Shown piece by piece: positions 61,884-64,000 of a stretch of 64,000 nucleotides of DNA (positions are counted from its first letter, which is position 1; every line of letters begins with the position of its first letter). The DNA lies in contig JAQDPW010000010.1 in assembly GCA_027659245.1 (NCBI GenBank), positions 1 to 64,000 of the forward strand, read 5' to 3'. The translations under genes were made by a program, and so were the position numbers. This DNA comes from Streptococcaceae bacterium AM104-57 (GTDB lineage: Bacteria; Bacillota; Bacilli; Lactobacillales; Streptococcaceae). The notes below the pieces were generated by a model that searched no databases, had not been told where the DNA came from, and saw nothing but the letters and a program-made list of their open reading frames with translations.

Positions 61884-62501
61884 ATGAAAGGATATATTTT
61901 AAATTTAGAAAAAGAATTCTCTTTAATTGAAAATGGATTTAAAGAAGAAGAGCAAAGGGCTCTTGCTGACTATCTATCAAACGATAATGTGTATACCAAA
62001 GAATTAGCATTTTTAGCCTTTAAATCCAATGTATATCAAGTTAGAATGTACAGTGTATTTCTCTTTGGATATTTGTCATCGTATGAAGAAATTTTGGTCT
62101 TCATGAGGGATGAGGTTTCAAAGGATGACAATTGGAGAGTTCAAGAAGTATTAGCAAAAGCATTTGATGAATTTTGTAAGCAAACAGGTTATGAAAAATC
62201 TCTTCCGGTTATTGACGAATGGTTACAAAACAGTAATCCAAATGTTAGAAGAGCTGTTACAGAAGGTTTGAGAATATGGACGAGTAGACCATATTTCAAG
62301 GAAAATCCGAATGAAGCTATTGAAAGGATTGCCAACTTAAAAGAAGATGCAAGCGAATATGTGAGAAAATCAGTTGGAAATGCTTTAAGGGATATTAGTA
62401 AGAAATTCCCGGAGTTGATTAAAATTGAGCTTGATAGCTGGAAATTAGAAAGTAAAGAGATAAAACAAGTTTACAAGTTGGCAAGTAAATTGATTGTATG
62501 A
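61884..62501 (+). CDS. HEAT-repeat DNA alkylation repair-like protein
   Basis: A 205-residue all-helical protein with repeats like those of AlkC/AlkD-type glycosylases: NVRRAVTEGLRIWTSRPYFK near 123 and YVRKSVGNALRDISKKFPEL near 153. Such proteins remove bulky or methylated bases. Catalytic Trp/Asp residues are plausible but not certain. There is no clear RBS. It seems to be an independent gene. Confidence 0.8.
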   Translation: MKGYILNLEKEFSLIENGFKEEEQRALADYLSNDNVYTKELAFLAFKSNVYQVRMYSVFLFGYLSSYEEILVFMRDEVSKDDNWRVQEVLAKAFDEFCKQTGYEKSLPVIDEWLQNSNPNVRRAVTEGLRIWTSRPYFKENPNEAIERIANLKEDASEYVRKSVGNALRDISKKFPELIKIELDSWKLESKEIKQVYKLASKLIV

Positions 62502-62527
62502 CAAATAAGAATTCATAGGAGGTAACG

Positions 62528-62956
62528 ATGAACAAGATTACTTGTATTTGTTTAGGTGTGAAAGATATGGAAAGGTCAATAAAGTTTTATAGAGATGGTT
62601 TAGGATATAAGACTGATTGCAGAGAAAATAATCCGTCAGTATGCTTTTTTGATACTCCGGGAACAAAGTTTGAACTATTTCCTTTGGAACAATTAGCAAA
62701 AGATATTGATGAAAATAATCCACCAAAAGGGAATGGATTTTCAGGAATTACATTAGCCTACAATGTTGAACATAAAGAAGATGTAGAGACTGTAATTGCA
62801 TTAGTAAGAAAAGCAGGTGGAAAAATTGTAAAAGAGCCACAGGAAGTTTTTTGGGGTGGATATCACGCATATTTTTCGGATTTAGATGGATACTATTGGG
62901 AAGTTTCATGGGGACCGAATTTTCAATTTGATGAAAATGGATTGCTGAAATTTTGA
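62528..62956 (+). CDS. VOC family protein (glyoxalase/bleomycin-resistance fold)
   Basis: A 142-residue vicinal-oxygen-chelate protein: CLGVKDMERSIKFYRDGLGY near 8, FFDTPGTKFELFPLEQ near 40, and FSDLDGYYWEVSWGPNF near 118 with the metal-binding Glu. RBS AGGAGGTAA precedes the ATG. The substrate is unknown. Confidence 0.88.
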   Translation: MNKITCICLGVKDMERSIKFYRDGLGYKTDCRENNPSVCFFDTPGTKFELFPLEQLAKDIDENNPPKGNGFSGITLAYNVEHKEDVETVIALVRKAGGKIVKEPQEVFWGGYHAYFSDLDGYYWEVSWGPNFQFDENGLLKF

Positions 62957-63020
62957 GGATAAATAGGGAAAGAGTTTGCCATAAAGTAAGGAATATTTGA
63001 TTTTGAAGGAGGTAATCATA

Positions 63021-63365
63021 GTGAATGAATTTAATGAATTTGTTCGTGAGATTTTTTCTGCAGCAGGTGATATTGTCATAAGATCCATGATGGGCGGCTA
63101 CCTTATATATTTTAACGGTAAGCTGATAGGTGACATTTGCGATAATGAACTATTTTTAAAGAGAACGCCGACATCGGACAAACTTCTTGCAGACTCAGAA
63201 TTGCGTTATCCGTATGAGGGTTCAAAGAGATTAATGCACGTATTCGACAGATTTGAGGATATGGATTTGATTAAGAAACTACTAGAAGGTATGTATGTGG
63301 AATTGCCAACACCTAAACTTAGAAAAAGAAATAATCAAATTAGAAGTTGTAGGGGGGAAGAATGA
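63021..63365 (+). CDS. TfoX N-terminal domain protein, second copy
   Basis: A TfoX-N protein of about 114 residues with IRSMMGGYLIYFNGKLIGDI near 18 and LRYPYEGSKRLMHVFD near 60. I place the start at GTG 63021 because AAGGAGG lies 7 bases upstream; the open frame begins earlier with TTG. It is only distantly similar to the first copy (59106), so it is a separate import and not a recent duplication. It overlaps the next gene by 4 bases. Confidence 0.82.
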   Translation: MNEFNEFVREIFSAAGDIVIRSMMGGYLIYFNGKLIGDICDNELFLKRTPTSDKLLADSELRYPYEGSKRLMHVFDRFEDMDLIKKLLEGMYVELPTPKLRKRNNQIRSCRGEE

Positions 63366-63979
63366 GAATCGGAGTTATTCAAGCAAGTTCGCAAGCGACC
63401 AAAAATCAAATAATCTATGATGCTGTATTAAAGTATGCTCCAAAGAAATCTGAGGTTATAAATTTTGGCTGCACGATAGAAGAAAATGAAAAATATTCGT
63501 ATATAGAGATTTCTATTCTTGTAGGTATCTTGTTGGCGAGTAGGACAGTTGATTTCGTTGTTACGGGCTGTTCTTCCGGACAAGGAATGATGCTTGCTTG
63601 TAATAGTATGCCTGATGTCATTTGCGGGTATGCACCTACACCGAATGATGCCTATTTATTTGCCCAGATTAATAATGGAAATGCGATATCATTACCATTA
63701 GGTGAAGATTATACATGGTCAGGTACTGAAAATCTCGAAAGAACAATAGAAGCTCTTTTCTCGGAGCCATTTGGGCAAGGATACCCAAAAAGTGAGGCAG
63801 AAAGAAAGGTAAGAGATGCTGAGAAACTTAAAGAAATAAGAAGAATCGGGCAGGTTCAGTTTGAAGAATTCGCAAATGTACTAGATATATCATTGTTTGA
63901 ATCAATAAAGAGGAAACAGAATGTAATTCAGAATGTAAAGGCGTATGGGAAGAAAGAAATAGCTGATTTAATGAAATGA
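63362..63979 (+). CDS. RpiB/LacA/LacB-family sugar-phosphate isomerase
   Basis: A 205-residue protein with the RpiB-type active-site stretch VTGCSSGQGMMLACNSMPDV near 68; the Cys sits in the position used by LacB and RpiB as base. It is about 55 residues longer than LacA at its C-terminus, where a helical extension with KVRDAEKLKEIRR and FANVLDISL is present. Substrate unknown. Its overlap with the TfoX-N gene suggests a two-gene unit. Confidence 0.82.
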   Translation: MRIGVIQASSQATKNQIIYDAVLKYAPKKSEVINFGCTIEENEKYSYIEISILVGILLASRTVDFVVTGCSSGQGMMLACNSMPDVICGYAPTPNDAYLFAQINNGNAISLPLGEDYTWSGTENLERTIEALFSEPFGQGYPKSEAERKVRDAEKLKEIRRIGQVQFEEFANVLDISLFESIKRKQNVIQNVKAYGKKEIADLMK

Positions 63980-63981
63980 AC

Positions 63982-64000
63982 AAATCCTAGTTTGTCTAGG
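63982..64000 (+). repeat. 19-base imperfect direct repeat, right copy
   Basis: AAATCCTAGTTTGTCTAGG, two bases after the isomerase stop codon and at the window edge; its partner is at 59429-59447. Confidence 0.5.

Noticed and set aside
59429-64000. Integron-type gene cassettes with attC sites
   Set aside because: The 19-base repeat is too short, lacks the inverted core sites of attC, and no integron integrase is visible.

Overview
The window comes from a mitis-group Streptococcus close to S. pneumoniae (S. mitis, S. oralis or S. infantis type). The signs are low-GC DNA with extended -10 promoters, BOX and RUP-type intergenic repeats, three histidine-triad (Pht) proteins with two AdcAII-type zinc lipoproteins under AdcR-like operators, and gene orders I remember from the pneumococcus (glgBCDA to eno; xseA-xseB-ispA-tlyA-argR-recN; mnmE-tdk-prfA-prmC-glyA). 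No rRNA, tRNA or CRISPR array was seen. Species cannot be fixed from the sequence alone.

Layout. 1-581 is the 3' end of an LPXTG surface protein. 582-2030 is a gene-poor scar with a BOX element, a RUP-like element and an IS30 transposase remnant. 1965-7689 is the glycogen operon glgBCDA behind a promoter with a CcpA cre site. 7715-10582 is a HAD phosphatase and a glycerate kinase, split by an IS630-family element that rewrote the C-terminus of the phosphatase. 11186-20691 holds eno, then the xseA to recN housekeeping operon and lepA. 20795-21700 is a lipoprotein gene broken by a RUP-like insertion. 21830-33060 is a large galactose/lactose cluster: a galactitol-type PTS, lacX, lacABCD (tagatose-6-phosphate pathway), then lacT, lacFE and lacG behind a cre-controlled, antiterminator-gated promoter. 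33440-44106 is a zinc-uptake surface locus: pht, adcAII-pht, adcAII-phtE. 44183-58213 is conserved housekeeping: pepT, hemH, mnmE, tautomerase, tdk, prfA, prmC, tsaC, glyA, rlmD. 58360-64000 is an AT-rich accessory block of single-gene imports: CPBP protease, two TfoX-N proteins, AAC(6')-like and APH-like enzymes, a HEAT-repeat alkylation-repair protein, a VOC protein and an RpiB-like isomerase.

How the parts work together. glgBCDA makes and branches glycogen from glucose-1-phosphate. The two PTS systems plus LacG, LacAB, LacC and LacD take up galactose or lactose and degrade it to triose phosphates that join glycolysis near enolase; both the glycogen and lac promoters carry cre sites. The Pht proteins and AdcAII probably form a zinc-scavenging relay under AdcR.

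Strongest signal. The terminal inverted repeats of the IS630-family element at 8324-9415 match both ends of the two BOX elements, and all three share the same TA target arrangement. This suggests the BOX repeats could be non-autonomous passengers of this transposase family. Other points: a Pht protein that lost its lipobox cysteine, gene-conversion blocks between the duplicated adcAII and pht genes, and an atypical segment at 59484-59783 with a 14-nt match to a sequencing-adapter core.
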